Notes: generated by a model not told the origin, from the letters alone. Positions 8,066 to 17,089 are shown, numbered from the stretch's first letter. The stretch: DNA of 64,000 bases from Pedobacter sp. MC2016-24 (GCF_015223055.1 NZ_JADFBX010000005.1:434001-498000), one strand, 5' to 3'. Numbers and translations: made by a program.

Positions 8066-8851
8066 TTAGCTTCCAGAGCCGAAGCCCTTCATCACACCGC
8101 GGTTCGAATTTCGGATAAAATCTACAATTTCATCACGGATTTCGGTCGGCTTAAACTCAGCTTCGATCATATCCAGTGCCTTGGTCACATTGTTGTGTTT
8201 CACAAACAAAACCCGGTAAATCTCCTGGATCTCATTGATCTTTTCAGAAGAGAACCCTCTTCTGCGTAAGCCAACAGAGTTGATCCCAGCATAAGAAAGC
8301 GGTTCTCGTGCCGCCTTTACATAAGGAGGGACGTCCTTACGAACCAGCGATCCACCCGTAACAAAAGCATGCGAACCCACCTTTACAAATTGATGAATGG
8401 CTACCAAGCCCGCCAAAACCACGTAATTACCAATGGTAATGTGACCTGCAAGCGTTGTACTATTCGAAAATATACAATAATCGCCCACTTCACAATCGTG
8501 TGCAATGTGTGAATAAGCCTGAATCAGGCAATTGCTGCCAATGACCGTCTTCCACTTATCCTTAGTCCCCCTGTTGATCGTCACACACTCCCTGATGGTG
8601 GTATTGTCACCAATTTCGGCAGTGGTTACCTCACCTGCAAACTTCAAATCCTGGGGAACGCCCGAAATTACAGAACCCGGAAATACCCGGCAATTCTTAC
8701 CAATCCTTGCCCCATCCATGATGACCACATTAGATCCGATCCAGGTGCCTTCACCGATTTCAACATCTTTATGAATGACAGCGAAAGGCTCAATAACCAC
8801 ATTGTCAGCTATTTTTGCCTGTGGATGTATATATGCTAGGGGTTGTATCAT
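8066..8851 (-). CDS. lpxA: Acyl-ACP--UDP-N-acetylglucosamine O-acyltransferase
   Basis: First step of lipid A synthesis: transfer of a 3-hydroxyacyl chain from ACP to UDP-GlcNAc. The 261-residue protein is a left-handed beta-helix of hexapeptide repeats (ADNVVI, IGEGTWIG, IGKNCRVF and so on) with the catalytic motif SHIAHDC; His118 corresponds to catalytic His125 of E. coli LpxA. The C-terminal helical part (LRRRGFSSEKI) is typical. Its start overlaps the stop of lpxC/fabZ by four bases, giving coupling in the order lpxD, lpxC-fabZ, lpxA. Confidence 0.96.
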   Translation of the reverse strand: MIQPLAYIHPQAKIADNVVIEPFAVIHKDVEIGEGTWIGSNVVIMDGARIGKNCRVFPGSVISGVPQDLKFAGEVTTAEIGDNTTIRECVTINRGTKDKWKTVIGSNCLIQAYSHIAHDCEVGDYCIFSNSTTLAGHITIGNYVVLAGLVAIHQFVKVGSHAFVTGGSLVRKDVPPYVKAAREPLSYAGINSVGLRRRGFSSEKINEIQEIYRVLFVKHNNVTKALDMIEAEFKPTEIRDEIVDFIRNSNRGVMKGFGSGS

Positions 8852-10257
8852 GCTGTTTCGCTTTCTTTTACTTTTACAATCTGGGCCATCATTTCGGCTT
8901 CTACCACTACTTTTCCGGCCACCATACCCACTCCTTTCATTTGGGCGATGCCTCTTCTGATTGGCTCCATCAAATCACATCTGAAGACAATGGTATCACC
9001 CGGCGTAACCTGCGCCCTAAAGCGTACATTGTCTATTTTCAGGAACAAGGTAAGGTAATTTTTAGGATCTGGAACCGTGCTCAACACCAGAATACCTCCG
9101 GTCTGCGCCATCGCTTCAATCTGAATCACCCCAGGAAACACAGGTGCACCCGGAAAATGTCCTTTAAAAAACTCTTCGTTCATTGTTACGTTCTTAACGC
9201 CTACCACATGTGTTTTAGACAATTCTAAAATCTTGTCTATGAACAAAAATGGTTGCCTGTGCGGCAATATATCCATAATTTGAACAGTATCGTACAAAGG
9301 CTTCACGCTCGGGTCGTAAACATGCTGTACTTTCTTGTTTTTTTCCTTTTTGATAGCTGCTTTAATTTTCTTGGCAAAAGCCACGTTTGCGGCATGACCA
9401 GGTCTGGCCGCCATGATATGGCCTTTTAAATGCACACCAACCAGTGCAAGATCACCGATCATGTCCAATAATTTGTGGCGTGCCGGTTCATTCTGGTGCC
9501 TAAGCTCCATATTGTTCAGAATTCCCTGCGGCGCTACATTAATTTCATTGCGGTTAAATATCTTAGCCAAATGGTCCAGTTCTTCCTTAGTTACTTCTTT
9601 ATCTACAATAACGATAGCATTGTTCAAATCACCACCTTTAATCAGGTTATTTTTCAATTGGTATTCCAACTCGTGTAAAAAACAGAACGTTCTGCAGGAA
9701 GCAATTTCTTTTTTGAACTCTGCAATGCTGGAAATTCCAGCGTGCTGACTGCCCAATACCGGCGAGTTATAATCAATCATGCAGGTAAAACGATAATCAT
9801 CCAAAGGCATGGCTACAATTTCTACCTTTCTGTCAGGCTCTGTATAGGTAATGTTGTGCGGAATCTGGAAATACTCCCGGTCTACACTTTGCGGCTGAAT
9901 ACCAGCAGCTTCCAAAGCATCCAGAAACAAGATGGCACTACCATCCATAATCGGCGTCTCAGGCCCATCCAGTTTCATCAGCACGTTATCCAGATCCATC
10001 CCAACAAGAGATGCCATGACGTGTTCCACCGTGCTTACACTTGCCCCATTTTGAGTAATGGTTGTTCCACGTGCAGTATCTGTAACATTGTCACAATCTG
10101 CATCAATAATCGGACTTCCAGGCAAATCAGTTCTTTGAAATTTAAAGCCATGATTTTCTGGCGCCGGACAAAAAGTAAGGGTCACATTTGCTCCGGTATG
10201 CAGGCCAACACCTTGTACCGAAACCTCGTTTTTGATGGTTCTTTGTTTAACGTTCAT
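8848..10257 (-). CDS. lpxC-fabZ: Bifunctional UDP-3-O-acyl-N-acetylglucosamine deacetylase / 3-hydroxyacyl-ACP dehydratase
   Basis: Fusion of LpxC (about 1-300), the zinc deacetylase of lipid A synthesis, with FabZ (about 320-469), the fatty-acid dehydratase. LpxC zinc ligands are visible as TVEHVMASL (His79) and RHKLLDMIGD (His261, Asp265). FabZ has ILPHRQPF (His333) and GHFPGAPVFPG followed by the IEAMAQ helix with the catalytic acid. The fusion is known in Bacteroidota; it ties the branch point between lipid A and phospholipid acyl chains into one polypeptide. It overlaps lpxD by one base (TAATG) and lpxA by four. Confidence 0.97.
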   Translation of the reverse strand: MNVKQRTIKNEVSVQGVGLHTGANVTLTFCPAPENHGFKFQRTDLPGSPIIDADCDNVTDTARGTTITQNGASVSTVEHVMASLVGMDLDNVLMKLDGPETPIMDGSAILFLDALEAAGIQPQSVDREYFQIPHNITYTEPDRKVEIVAMPLDDYRFTCMIDYNSPVLGSQHAGISSIAEFKKEIASCRTFCFLHELEYQLKNNLIKGGDLNNAIVIVDKEVTKEELDHLAKIFNRNEINVAPQGILNNMELRHQNEPARHKLLDMIGDLALVGVHLKGHIMAARPGHAANVAFAKKIKAAIKKEKNKKVQHVYDPSVKPLYDTVQIMDILPHRQPFLFIDKILELSKTHVVGVKNVTMNEEFFKGHFPGAPVFPGVIQIEAMAQTGGILVLSTVPDPKNYLTLFLKIDNVRFRAQVTPGDTIVFRCDLMEPIRRGIAQMKGVGMVAGKVVVEAEMMAQIVKVKESETA

Positions 10258-11333
10258 TATTTACTTTGATATTGTGCTAATTGTTCAACAAGCGCGGTAA
10301 GTTCTGCTATTCTGGCCTCAAGCTTGGTAATCCGCTTGTCTACATGAGGCAATTGTTTAAAAATAACCGAAGCCCGCATCCAATCCCTTAAAGGTTGTGC
10401 CGGACTGCCGTGCCATTGTTTATTTTCTTCTGTTGTATTGAAATTTATACCGGCCTGGGCGCCAATCTGCGTTCCCTTGGCCAGACTAAGATGCCCGGCA
10501 ATGCCCACCTGTCCGCCTACAACCGATTTTTCACCAAGCTTAGAGCTTCCTGAAATTCCTGTCTGTGCCGCAACTACGGTATGTTCACCAACATCCACAT
10601 TGTGGGCAATCTGGATCAGATTATCCAGTTTAACGCCTTTTCTAATGAAAGTAGAGCCCATTGTTGCCCGGTCTATTGCCGTATTGGCTCCAATTTCAAC
10701 GTCATCCTCAATCACCACATTGCCAATCTGGGCGATTTTTGAATATGTTCCATCCGGTTGCGGAGCGAAGCCGAAACCATCACTGCCTATTACGGTATTG
10801 GAATGGATCACAATACGATCCCCCAGTACAGAACGGTTATATATTTTGACACCCGGCGAAATCAGACAGTCTTTCCCAATCCGGGAATCTATTCCGATAA
10901 AAACCTGGGGGCCTATTTTCGAATTGTCGCCTATGGTGACGTTTTCAGCAATATAGCTAAAAGCTCCGATGAATACATTTTTCCCAATTTTTGCTGTTGG
11001 ATGTACAAAAGAAGGTTCTTCAATACCCGATTGAACTCCGGATTGATTGAGAGCCTCGTTATATTTTTCCAATAGTACAGAAAAAGCACTGTAAGGATCA
11101 GCCACTTTGACCAGGGTACTTGAAACAGGTTGTGAGGGCACAAAATCCTTCCCTACAATCACTACTGAAGCATTGGTCTGATACAGGTAGTTCTCGTACT
11201 TTGGGTTAGACAGAAAGCACAATGACCCAGCCTTACCATCTTCTATTTTCGAAAGTTCACTAACCTCTACATTTTCATCGCCATCTATGGCGCCATCTAA
11301 AAACTCGCTTATCTGCTTGGCAGTAAATTGCAT
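10257..11333 (-). CDS. lpxD: UDP-3-O-acylglucosamine N-acyltransferase
   Basis: Third committed lipid A step: N-acylation of UDP-3-O-acyl-glucosamine. The 358 residues contain an N-terminal uridine-binding domain (1-100), a long hexapeptide-repeat beta-helix (110-320) with IAHNVDVGEHTVVAAQTGISGSS (His of the active site, split here: IAHNVDVGEH), and a C-terminal helix (LEARIAELTALVEQL). It is the first gene of the lpx operon. A textbook Bacteroidota promoter lies so close upstream that the mRNA would be leaderless or nearly so. Confidence 0.96.
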   Translation of the reverse strand: MQFTAKQISEFLDGAIDGDENVEVSELSKIEDGKAGSLCFLSNPKYENYLYQTNASVVIVGKDFVPSQPVSSTLVKVADPYSAFSVLLEKYNEALNQSGVQSGIEEPSFVHPTAKIGKNVFIGAFSYIAENVTIGDNSKIGPQVFIGIDSRIGKDCLISPGVKIYNRSVLGDRIVIHSNTVIGSDGFGFAPQPDGTYSKIAQIGNVVIEDDVEIGANTAIDRATMGSTFIRKGVKLDNLIQIAHNVDVGEHTVVAAQTGISGSSKLGEKSVVGGQVGIAGHLSLAKGTQIGAQAGINFNTTEENKQWHGSPAQPLRDWMRASVIFKQLPHVDKRITKLEARIAELTALVEQLAQYQSK

Positions 11334-11337
11334 TTTA

Positions 11338-11368
11338 CAAAGTTATATGTTAAATTGATATGAACAAA
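11338..11368 (-). promoter_or_regulatory. Canonical Bacteroidota promoter of the lpx operon
   Basis: On the minus strand TTTG (11368-11365), exactly 19 bases, then TAACTTTG (11345-11338), a full match to both consensus boxes. The -7 box ends only four bases before the lpxD ATG (11333-11331), so transcription should start at or within a few bases of the start codon. Confidence 0.68.
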
Positions 11369-11452
11369 TAAACCTATTTAGGTTCTTGCAGAGCTTTTAA
11401 ATTTAAAAACACTAAAAACGGAATAAAACTTCATTTTTTTTGTTAAAAAATG

Positions 11453-12676
11453 CTAAACAATCCTTGGATAGCATAAAATGTGCTTTTTAACCGTCTTATC
11501 TAAGGATTCCAGATTGGATAAATCCGATGCTTTTGCAATGTCTATGATTTCATTATTCTTTAAAAGGATATTGATATTCCCACTTCCGGCATCATAAGCA
11601 CGGTTTCTAATCACGTCTGTAAATACAAAATAACGCAGTTCTCCCTCCTTTAAGTCTAAAGCAGCAGCTGTGCTTACCGATAATTCCTTCACTTTATCCT
11701 TAGCGGGCGCATGGTTGCTAATCTCCACTTTATATAGGTTTCTTTGAGTCAGCATCCGGCAAAGCCGTGATAAAATGCGGTCCTCATGGTCTACCCAAAC
11801 CTTTACAGAAGCAAAAATATCCTGATCATCCAGTCGCGAAAAATGCTTTAAATGGATTTCCTCCACAAAAAAATCCGCCTCTTTCACCTCATTTTTAAGA
11901 AAATGCTGCAAAGCCGGAGTCGCAAAAACCTCAATACCTTTGCTTGCCAGTTCTTTGGCCCGTTCCAGAATCTTCACCAACAACATTTCACCAGCAATCA
12001 CCGTTTTGTGCAGATATACCTGCCAATACATCAGTCTGCGTGAAATCAGAAAGTTTTCAATAGAATAAATTCCCTTCTCCTCAATCACCAGGTTGCCGTC
12101 CAGTACATTAAACATCTTAATGATCCGGTCAAAACTGATCACACCTTCGCTTACCCCGGTAAAGAAACTATCCCGGTTCAGGTAATCCATACGGTCCAGA
12201 TCCAGCTGACTGGAAACCAGTTGCGGCAAAAATCCGCGGTGGTAATCCCCTTTAAAAATCTGAATGGCCAGACTCAGCTTTCCTTCAAATGCCGCATTTA
12301 ACTTTTCCATGATCAGCATAGAGATGTCCTCATGCTTAATGCCATTGACCAGGGTATGCTCTAGCGCATGTGAAAATGGCCCATGACCAATGTCATGTAA
12401 TAAAATGGCAATCGTGGCAGCTTCCTCTTCTTCGGCAGAAATGACATGCCCCTTACCTCGCAATACCTCTATCGCCAGACTCATCAGGTGCATGGCTCCC
12501 AAAGCATGATGAAAGCGCGTATGCAAGGCTCCCGGATACACCAGGTGCGTCATACCCAACTGTTTAATATAGCGTAAACGCTGAAAGTAGGGATGAGAAA
12601 TCAGGTCAAAAATGAGTGCTGATGGAATATTAATGAATCCGTATACCGGATCATTTATGATTTTCTTTTTATTCAA
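11453..12676 (-). CDS. HD-domain phosphohydrolase (dNTPase/SAMHD1-like)
   Basis: A 407-residue HD-superfamily protein. Motifs are HTRFHHALGAMHL (first His), LLHDIGHGPFSHALEH (the HD pair plus the following His) and LDLDRMDYLNRD (the distal Asp). This arrangement is that of deoxynucleotide triphosphohydrolases and SAMHD1-like proteins, but the natural substrate is not deducible. The only sensible start is TTG at 12676: the N-terminal KKIINDPVYGFI is conserved in the family and no ATG lies nearby. It is divergent from porX with a 108-base gap. Confidence 0.87.
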   Translation of the reverse strand: MNKKKIINDPVYGFINIPSALIFDLISHPYFQRLRYIKQLGMTHLVYPGALHTRFHHALGAMHLMSLAIEVLRGKGHVISAEEEEAATIAILLHDIGHGPFSHALEHTLVNGIKHEDISMLIMEKLNAAFEGKLSLAIQIFKGDYHRGFLPQLVSSQLDLDRMDYLNRDSFFTGVSEGVISFDRIIKMFNVLDGNLVIEEKGIYSIENFLISRRLMYWQVYLHKTVIAGEMLLVKILERAKELASKGIEVFATPALQHFLKNEVKEADFFVEEIHLKHFSRLDDQDIFASVKVWVDHEDRILSRLCRMLTQRNLYKVEISNHAPAKDKVKELSVSTAAALDLKEGELRYFVFTDVIRNRAYDAGSGNINILLKNNEIIDIAKASDLSNLESLDKTVKKHILCYPRIV

Positions 12677-12784
12677 TCCTTAAAAATAAATTATACGGTA
12701 CAAAAATTGCTATTTTTATCCATACTAGGAAAGAGATGCCTCTTTTTTAAAAGATTTAATTTTACATAAAATAAAAATATCATA

Positions 12785-14338
12785 ATGCAGGAAACCAAGA
12801 TTTTATGGGCCGATGATGAGATTAACTTATTAAAACCACATATATTATTATTAAACGAAAAAGGTTATCATGTAACTACATACACCAATGGAAATGATGC
12901 ACTGGAAGCATTTGGAAAAGAACACTTCGACCTTGTTTTTTTAGATGAGAACATGCCCGGCTTAAGTGGTCTGGAAACGCTTACTGCAATCAAAAACATA
13001 CGTAACGATGTTCCCGTTGTCCTGATCACCAAAAGTGAAGAGGAAAACCTCATGGAAGATGCCATTGGTTCTAAAATAGACGATTACCTGATTAAGCCGG
13101 TTAACCCGAAACAGGTATTGCTGACCATCAAAAAGATCATCGACAATAAACGCCTGGTTAGTGAAAAAACCTCTATGGCTTACCAACAGGATTTCAGACG
13201 CTTGGGCATGACCCTAAACGATAAATTAAGCTACGAAGAATGGGTTGAAGTGTATAAAAAACTCGTATTCTGGGAACTGGAACTGGAAAAGCTGGACGAT
13301 CCGCAAATGCATGAGATTTTAACCATGCAGAAGTCGGAAGCCAATATGCAGTTTTCTAAATTTATAGAAGACCATTACCTGGGCTGGGTAAATGGCAAGG
13401 GAAAAGCTCCTTTATTATCTAACGAGTTGCTGAAGAAAAAGGTTTTTCCTTTAATTAACGATACCACACCTGTATTTTTTATCCTGATCGATAACTTGCG
13501 TTACGACCAGTGGCGGATCATCAATCCCCTCATCACCGAGCATTTTAGACTGGACGAGGAAGATACCTATTCCAGCATTTTGCCTACAGCCACGCAATAT
13601 GCCCGTAATGCCATATTTGCTGGCCTGATGCCACTTGAAATGGAGAAAAGGTTTCCTGGTTTATGGCAAAATGATGATGATGAAGGCGGAAAAAACATGC
13701 ACGAAGGCGCTTTCTTAGCAGACCAGATCAAACGCAGTCTTCGCAAGGATTGTAAGTTCAGCTACAATAAAATCCTGACTTACGATGATGGAAAGGCTTT
13801 GAACGAGCAATTCAACAACTTGATGCAAAATGAGTTCAATGCCATCGTTTATAACTTTGTGGACATGCTTTCACATGCGCGTACCGACATGCAGATGATC
13901 CGGGAACTGGCTAACGATGACGCAGCCTACCGCTCGCTGACGTTGTCCTGGTTTGAGCACTCCCCTTTAATGGAGTTGTTAAAAAAACTAGCCCAGAAAA
14001 AGGTAAAGCTGGTTATTACCACCGACCATGGTACCATCCGCGTAAAACACCCAAGCAAGGTGATCGGTGATCGGAATACCAATACCAATTTACGCTATAA
14101 ACAAGGCAGAAACCTAAACTTCAATGCAAAGGAGGTTTTTTTAATTAAAAACCCGCATGAAGCACAATTGCCAAAAATAAACATCAGTTCGAATTATATT
14201 TTCGCCAAGGAAGACCGTTATTTCGTTTATCAGAACAATTACAACCAGTTTGTAAACTATTACAATGAAACCTTTCAGCATGGAGGGATTTCTCTGGAAG
14301 AGATGATTATACCGATTGCAACCTACAGTTCCAGGTAG
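12785..14338 (+). CDS. porX: PorX-type response regulator with PglZ domain
   Basis: A 517-residue regulator: an N-terminal receiver domain (1-125) with acidic Asp10/Asp11, phospho-acceptor Asp54 (VFLDENMPG) and Lys104 (LIKPVNP), a helical linker, and a C-terminal PglZ/alkaline-phosphatase-like domain (about 205-515) with FFILIDNLRYDQW and TTDHGTIRV metal-binding motifs. PorX of Porphyromonas and Flavobacterium controls the type IX secretion system together with PorY and SigP, and its PglZ domain has phosphodiesterase activity; these points are known for the family, not shown here. The sensor kinase is not adjacent. Confidence 0.93.
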   Translation: MQETKILWADDEINLLKPHILLLNEKGYHVTTYTNGNDALEAFGKEHFDLVFLDENMPGLSGLETLTAIKNIRNDVPVVLITKSEEENLMEDAIGSKIDDYLIKPVNPKQVLLTIKKIIDNKRLVSEKTSMAYQQDFRRLGMTLNDKLSYEEWVEVYKKLVFWELELEKLDDPQMHEILTMQKSEANMQFSKFIEDHYLGWVNGKGKAPLLSNELLKKKVFPLINDTTPVFFILIDNLRYDQWRIINPLITEHFRLDEEDTYSSILPTATQYARNAIFAGLMPLEMEKRFPGLWQNDDDEGGKNMHEGAFLADQIKRSLRKDCKFSYNKILTYDDGKALNEQFNNLMQNEFNAIVYNFVDMLSHARTDMQMIRELANDDAAYRSLTLSWFEHSPLMELLKKLAQKKVKLVITTDHGTIRVKHPSKVIGDRNTNTNLRYKQGRNLNFNAKEVFLIKNPHEAQLPKINISSNYIFAKEDRYFVYQNNYNQFVNYYNETFQHGGISLEEMIIPIATYSSR

Positions 14339-14408
14339 AAATTTTATAGTAAAATCCGCCCATCTGTCCCAGTATGACTTTAGGAAAAGTACAGGATAAC
14401 TTCAGGTA

Positions 14409-14530
14409 AAATACAGACCCGCTTTACCCCTGCTTTACCCCCTCGTTGCCCCTTCCTTACCCCTGCTTTACCCTAGAGGTAAAGCAGGGGTAAGGAAGGG
14501 GCAAGGCAGAAGTAAGGGAGCCCTGTATTT
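14409..14530. repeat. Palindromic array of 11-base units between porX and tsaE
   Basis: This 343-base gap (14339-14681) holds no gene. Five direct 11-base units of the type GCTTTACCCCT occupy 14421-14474. They are followed by inverted units (AGGGGTAAAGC type) at 14476-14518. The central arms 14446-14472 and 14478-14504 are a perfect 27-base inverted repeat around a five-base loop. Outer arms AAATACAG (14409-14416) and CTGTATTT (14523-14530) enclose the whole. As RNA it would fold into one long hairpin. It could terminate porX transcription, be a mobile intergenic repeat or bind a protein; there is no U-tract directly behind the inner stem. Confidence 0.85.
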
Positions 14531-14622
14531 CTGTAGTACTTAAGCTGTAGAAATCCCGTACTTATATTAAACCCATTCAGGCCATCGGTTGTTCGGTATA
14601 TAGATCTTCAAAACAAATACAG

Positions 14623-14653
14623 CTGTTTTATTGGGATGAAATTTTTAAATTTG
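14623..14653 (+). promoter_or_regulatory. Probable promoter of tsaE
   Basis: CTG (one change from TTG) at 14623-14625, 20-base spacer, TAAATTTG at 14646-14653, a full -7 consensus match. It lies 28 bases before the tsaE start. Confidence 0.45.
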
Positions 14654-14681
14654 CTCAAACTCAAATATAAGTTAATGACCT

Positions 14682-15098
14682 ATGGAAATTGAAGTGAATG
14701 GCGTGGCCGACCTTGACAGGGCAGCAAAAGAAATAGTAGACTTTACCCAAAAAGACCTTTTTTTTATTTTTGAAGGAGACATGGGCGCCGGAAAAACCAC
14801 ACTGATCAAATCCATCTGTAAAGAACTGGGCGTAAAAGAAGTGGTATCAAGCCCTACCTTTTCCATTGTTAATGAATATGCAGCCGGTGACCGTACGGTT
14901 TATCATTTCGACTTTTACCGCATTAAAAACCTGCAGGAGGCATATGATATCGGATATGAAGAGTATTTTTACTCCGACCACATCTGCTTGATTGAGTGGC
15001 CTGAAAAAATAGCAGAATTGCTGCCTGATCACTATGTAAAAATAGCGATTACTGCGCTTGATGAAAACACCAGAAGATTGTCAATTTCTAAAATTTAA
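14682..15098 (+). CDS. tsaE: tRNA threonylcarbamoyladenosine synthesis ATPase TsaE
   Basis: P-loop ATPase needed with TsaB, TsaD and TsaC for t6A37 modification of ANN-decoding tRNAs. The 138 residues include Walker A GDMGAGKT (32-39), the SSPTFSIVNEY segment and YHFDFYRI, followed by LIEWPEKI, all hallmarks of TsaE. Length is a little below that of many homologues but complete. It is 64 bases upstream of the alanine dehydrogenase gene on the same strand. Confidence 0.94.
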   Translation: MEIEVNGVADLDRAAKEIVDFTQKDLFFIFEGDMGAGKTTLIKSICKELGVKEVVSSPTFSIVNEYAAGDRTVYHFDFYRIKNLQEAYDIGYEEYFYSDHICLIEWPEKIAELLPDHYVKIAITALDENTRRLSISKI

Positions 15099-15161
15099 AA
15101 ATCAAACCTCTTTAATTACAGGTATTTTGCTTAATTTCAATCCAAATATCAATCAATAAAA

Positions 15162-16388
15162 ATGGCTACAGGATTACGTGAAGGTATGGCCTCCATTGCC
15201 CAAAAAGGGATGATTCAACCGAAGGAGGCCCTGGCAGAAATCAATCAAAAGAACAATAGTTTATATATTGGCATTCCAAAAGAGATCTCTTTCCAGGAAA
15301 ACAGGATTGCATTAACGCCTTTATCGGTCGCCCTGCTGGTTAACAATGGCCACCGCGTAATTTTAGAAACCGGAGCTGGTGTTGGAGCCAATTTTTCGGA
15401 CAAAGACTATAGTGAACAGGGCGCCATCATTTCCTTTAATAAAAAAGAGGTTTTTGCTGCAGACATTATTGTCAAGATTGCACCTCCAACTTTGGAGGAA
15501 ATTGCCCTGATGCATAAAGGTCAAACCTTGATCTCATCTTTGCAAACCGGAACGTTAAAAGCAAACTACCTTCAGGCGCTCCTGAATAAAAAAATAAATG
15601 CACTGTGTTTTGAGCACATTCGCGATGAAGGAAATATTTTAAGTGTAGTCCGGGCGATGAGCGAAATTGTCGGTGCAACGTCAATTTTTATCGCCGCTGA
15701 ATATTTAAGTTCCGCAACCGGCGGAAAAGGTTTGATGCTTGGCGGTTTCACCGGCGTGCCGCCAACCGAAATTGTCATTTTGGGTGCTGGAACGGTCGGA
15801 GAATACGCCGCGCGTACGGCATTATCTCTGGGTGCGGAAGTAAAAGTGTTCGACAGCAGCCTCTATAGGCTTAGAAGGCTTCAAAACAACTTAGGGAGCA
15901 GGGTGTTCACTTCGGTGATGCAACCTATCGTTTTAGGAAAAGCAATTACCACTTGCGACGTGGTGATCGGCGCGATCCGCGCGTCGCATGGCAGAAGCCC
16001 TTGCATTGTGATGGAAGAAATGGTTGCACGCATGAAACCAGACTCAGTGGTTATTGATGTCAGCATCGATCAGGGTGGCTGTTTTGAAACTTCGGAAGTA
16101 ACCAATCATAAAGACCCGACTTTTAGAAAATACGATGTGATCCATTATTGTGTACCTAATATTGCATCTCGTGTTCCGCGAACTGCGTCTTATGCCCTCA
16201 CCAATATTTTTGCTCCTATTTTACTGGACATTGGAAATATGGGTGGACTGATGAATGTAGTCTGGAATAAAATGGGAATTCGCGAGGCCTTATATATCTA
16301 CCAGGGTCACCTGACCAGTAAGGATCTTGGTGATATGTTTAACCTGCCTTATAAAGACATCGAACTGCTGGTTGCGGCAAATCAATAA
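15162..16388 (+). CDS. ald: Alanine dehydrogenase
   Basis: NAD-dependent interconversion of L-alanine and pyruvate plus ammonia. The 408-residue protein has the family start region GIPKEISFQENRIALTP (about 36-52), the EHIRDEGN segment, a glycine-rich Rossmann motif VILGAGTVGEYAA (about 205-220), and IDVSIDQGGCFETS near the substrate site. Transhydrogenase alpha subunits share this fold, but no beta subunit follows, so alanine dehydrogenase is preferred. About 35 residues precede the usual start (MATGLREGMASIAQKG), as is common in Bacteroidota. Only 15 bases separate it from a D-Ala-D-Ala dipeptidase gene, suggesting alanine recovery. Confidence 0.86.
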   Translation: MATGLREGMASIAQKGMIQPKEALAEINQKNNSLYIGIPKEISFQENRIALTPLSVALLVNNGHRVILETGAGVGANFSDKDYSEQGAIISFNKKEVFAADIIVKIAPPTLEEIALMHKGQTLISSLQTGTLKANYLQALLNKKINALCFEHIRDEGNILSVVRAMSEIVGATSIFIAAEYLSSATGGKGLMLGGFTGVPPTEIVILGAGTVGEYAARTALSLGAEVKVFDSSLYRLRRLQNNLGSRVFTSVMQPIVLGKAITTCDVVIGAIRASHGRSPCIVMEEMVARMKPDSVVIDVSIDQGGCFETSEVTNHKDPTFRKYDVIHYCVPNIASRVPRTASYALTNIFAPILLDIGNMGGLMNVVWNKMGIREALYIYQGHLTSKDLGDMFNLPYKDIELLVAANQ

Positions 16389-16403
16389 TCCCCGGACCAG
16401 CAA

Positions 16404-17087
16404 ATGCGCAAAATTCTGTTTTTTCTGTGTTGTCTCTTTTTCCTGAATGCTTCTGCGCAGCAACTCACATCCAATCCCTATGGGCTGGATATTGTCAGTT
16501 CCTGGACAATCTATCAGGATTCCTGTAAAAAAAATGACAACAACCGTTTGATTGAAATCAAAAAGGCTATTCCGGGTATTTTGCTGGACATTAAATATGC
16601 CACACGGGACAATTTTATGAAGCAGGTGATGTACAAACAGGCACGGGCATTTGCGCGAAAACCTGTGGTAAATCAGCTCAAAAAGATTCAGGCCGCATTG
16701 AAAACCAAGGGTTATGGATTGAAAATATTTGATGCGTACCGCCCCTACCAGGTTACTCTTGCCTTTTATAAGCAGGCGAGCGACAAGAACTTTGTAGCCA
16801 ATCCGAAGAAAGGTTCCAAGCACAATAGAGGTTGTGCCGTAGATTTAACACTGGTTTATTTAAAAACAGGCAAGGAAGTTGCCATGCCCACGACTTATGA
16901 CAGCTTTGACCCAGCAGCGGCTGCCAATTATGCAAACTTGCCCGCTGAGCTAATCAGGAACAGGGATTTTTTAATCGAAACCATGCAACGTTATGGCTTT
17001 AGGGTGATTCCCAATGAATGGTGGCATTTTGACTACATCGGTTGGCAAAATTACAGCCTGATGGATATTCCTTTTGAGAAGCTGTAA
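16404..17087 (+). CDS. D-alanyl-D-alanine dipeptidase, VanX/DdpX family, exported
   Basis: Zinc dipeptidase expected to split D-Ala-D-Ala. The 227 residues begin with a signal peptide (MRKILFFLCCLFFLNASAQ), so it acts in the periplasm. Zinc ligands are in SKHNRGCAVDLTL (His140, Asp147) and EWWHFD (His208), with catalytic Glu205; FDAYRP supplies the conserved Arg. With cytosolic Ald just upstream, periplasmic release of alanine and its oxidation to pyruvate make a plausible catabolic route. There is no VanR/VanS/VanA-like gene nearby, so glycopeptide resistance is not suggested. Confidence 0.9.
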   Translation: MRKILFFLCCLFFLNASAQQLTSNPYGLDIVSSWTIYQDSCKKNDNNRLIEIKKAIPGILLDIKYATRDNFMKQVMYKQARAFARKPVVNQLKKIQAALKTKGYGLKIFDAYRPYQVTLAFYKQASDKNFVANPKKGSKHNRGCAVDLTLVYLKTGKEVAMPTTYDSFDPAAAANYANLPAELIRNRDFLIETMQRYGFRVIPNEWWHFDYIGWQNYSLMDIPFEKL

Positions 17088-17089
17088 GG

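Noticed and set aside
10062..10077. parS-like CACGTG (TGTTCCACGTGCAGTA) inside lpxC-fabZ
   Set aside because: Four differences from consensus and within a conserved coding sequence; unlike the two sites at 28.9 kb it is probably chance.
10438..10956. 172-codon open frame antisense to lpxD
   Set aside because: It is a by-product of the hexapeptide-repeat codons of lpxD; composition is not protein-like.
16404..17087. Vancomycin-resistance gene (vanX)
   Set aside because: The product carries a signal peptide and there is no vanH/vanA/vanRS; a periplasmic dipeptidase of peptidoglycan metabolism is more likely.
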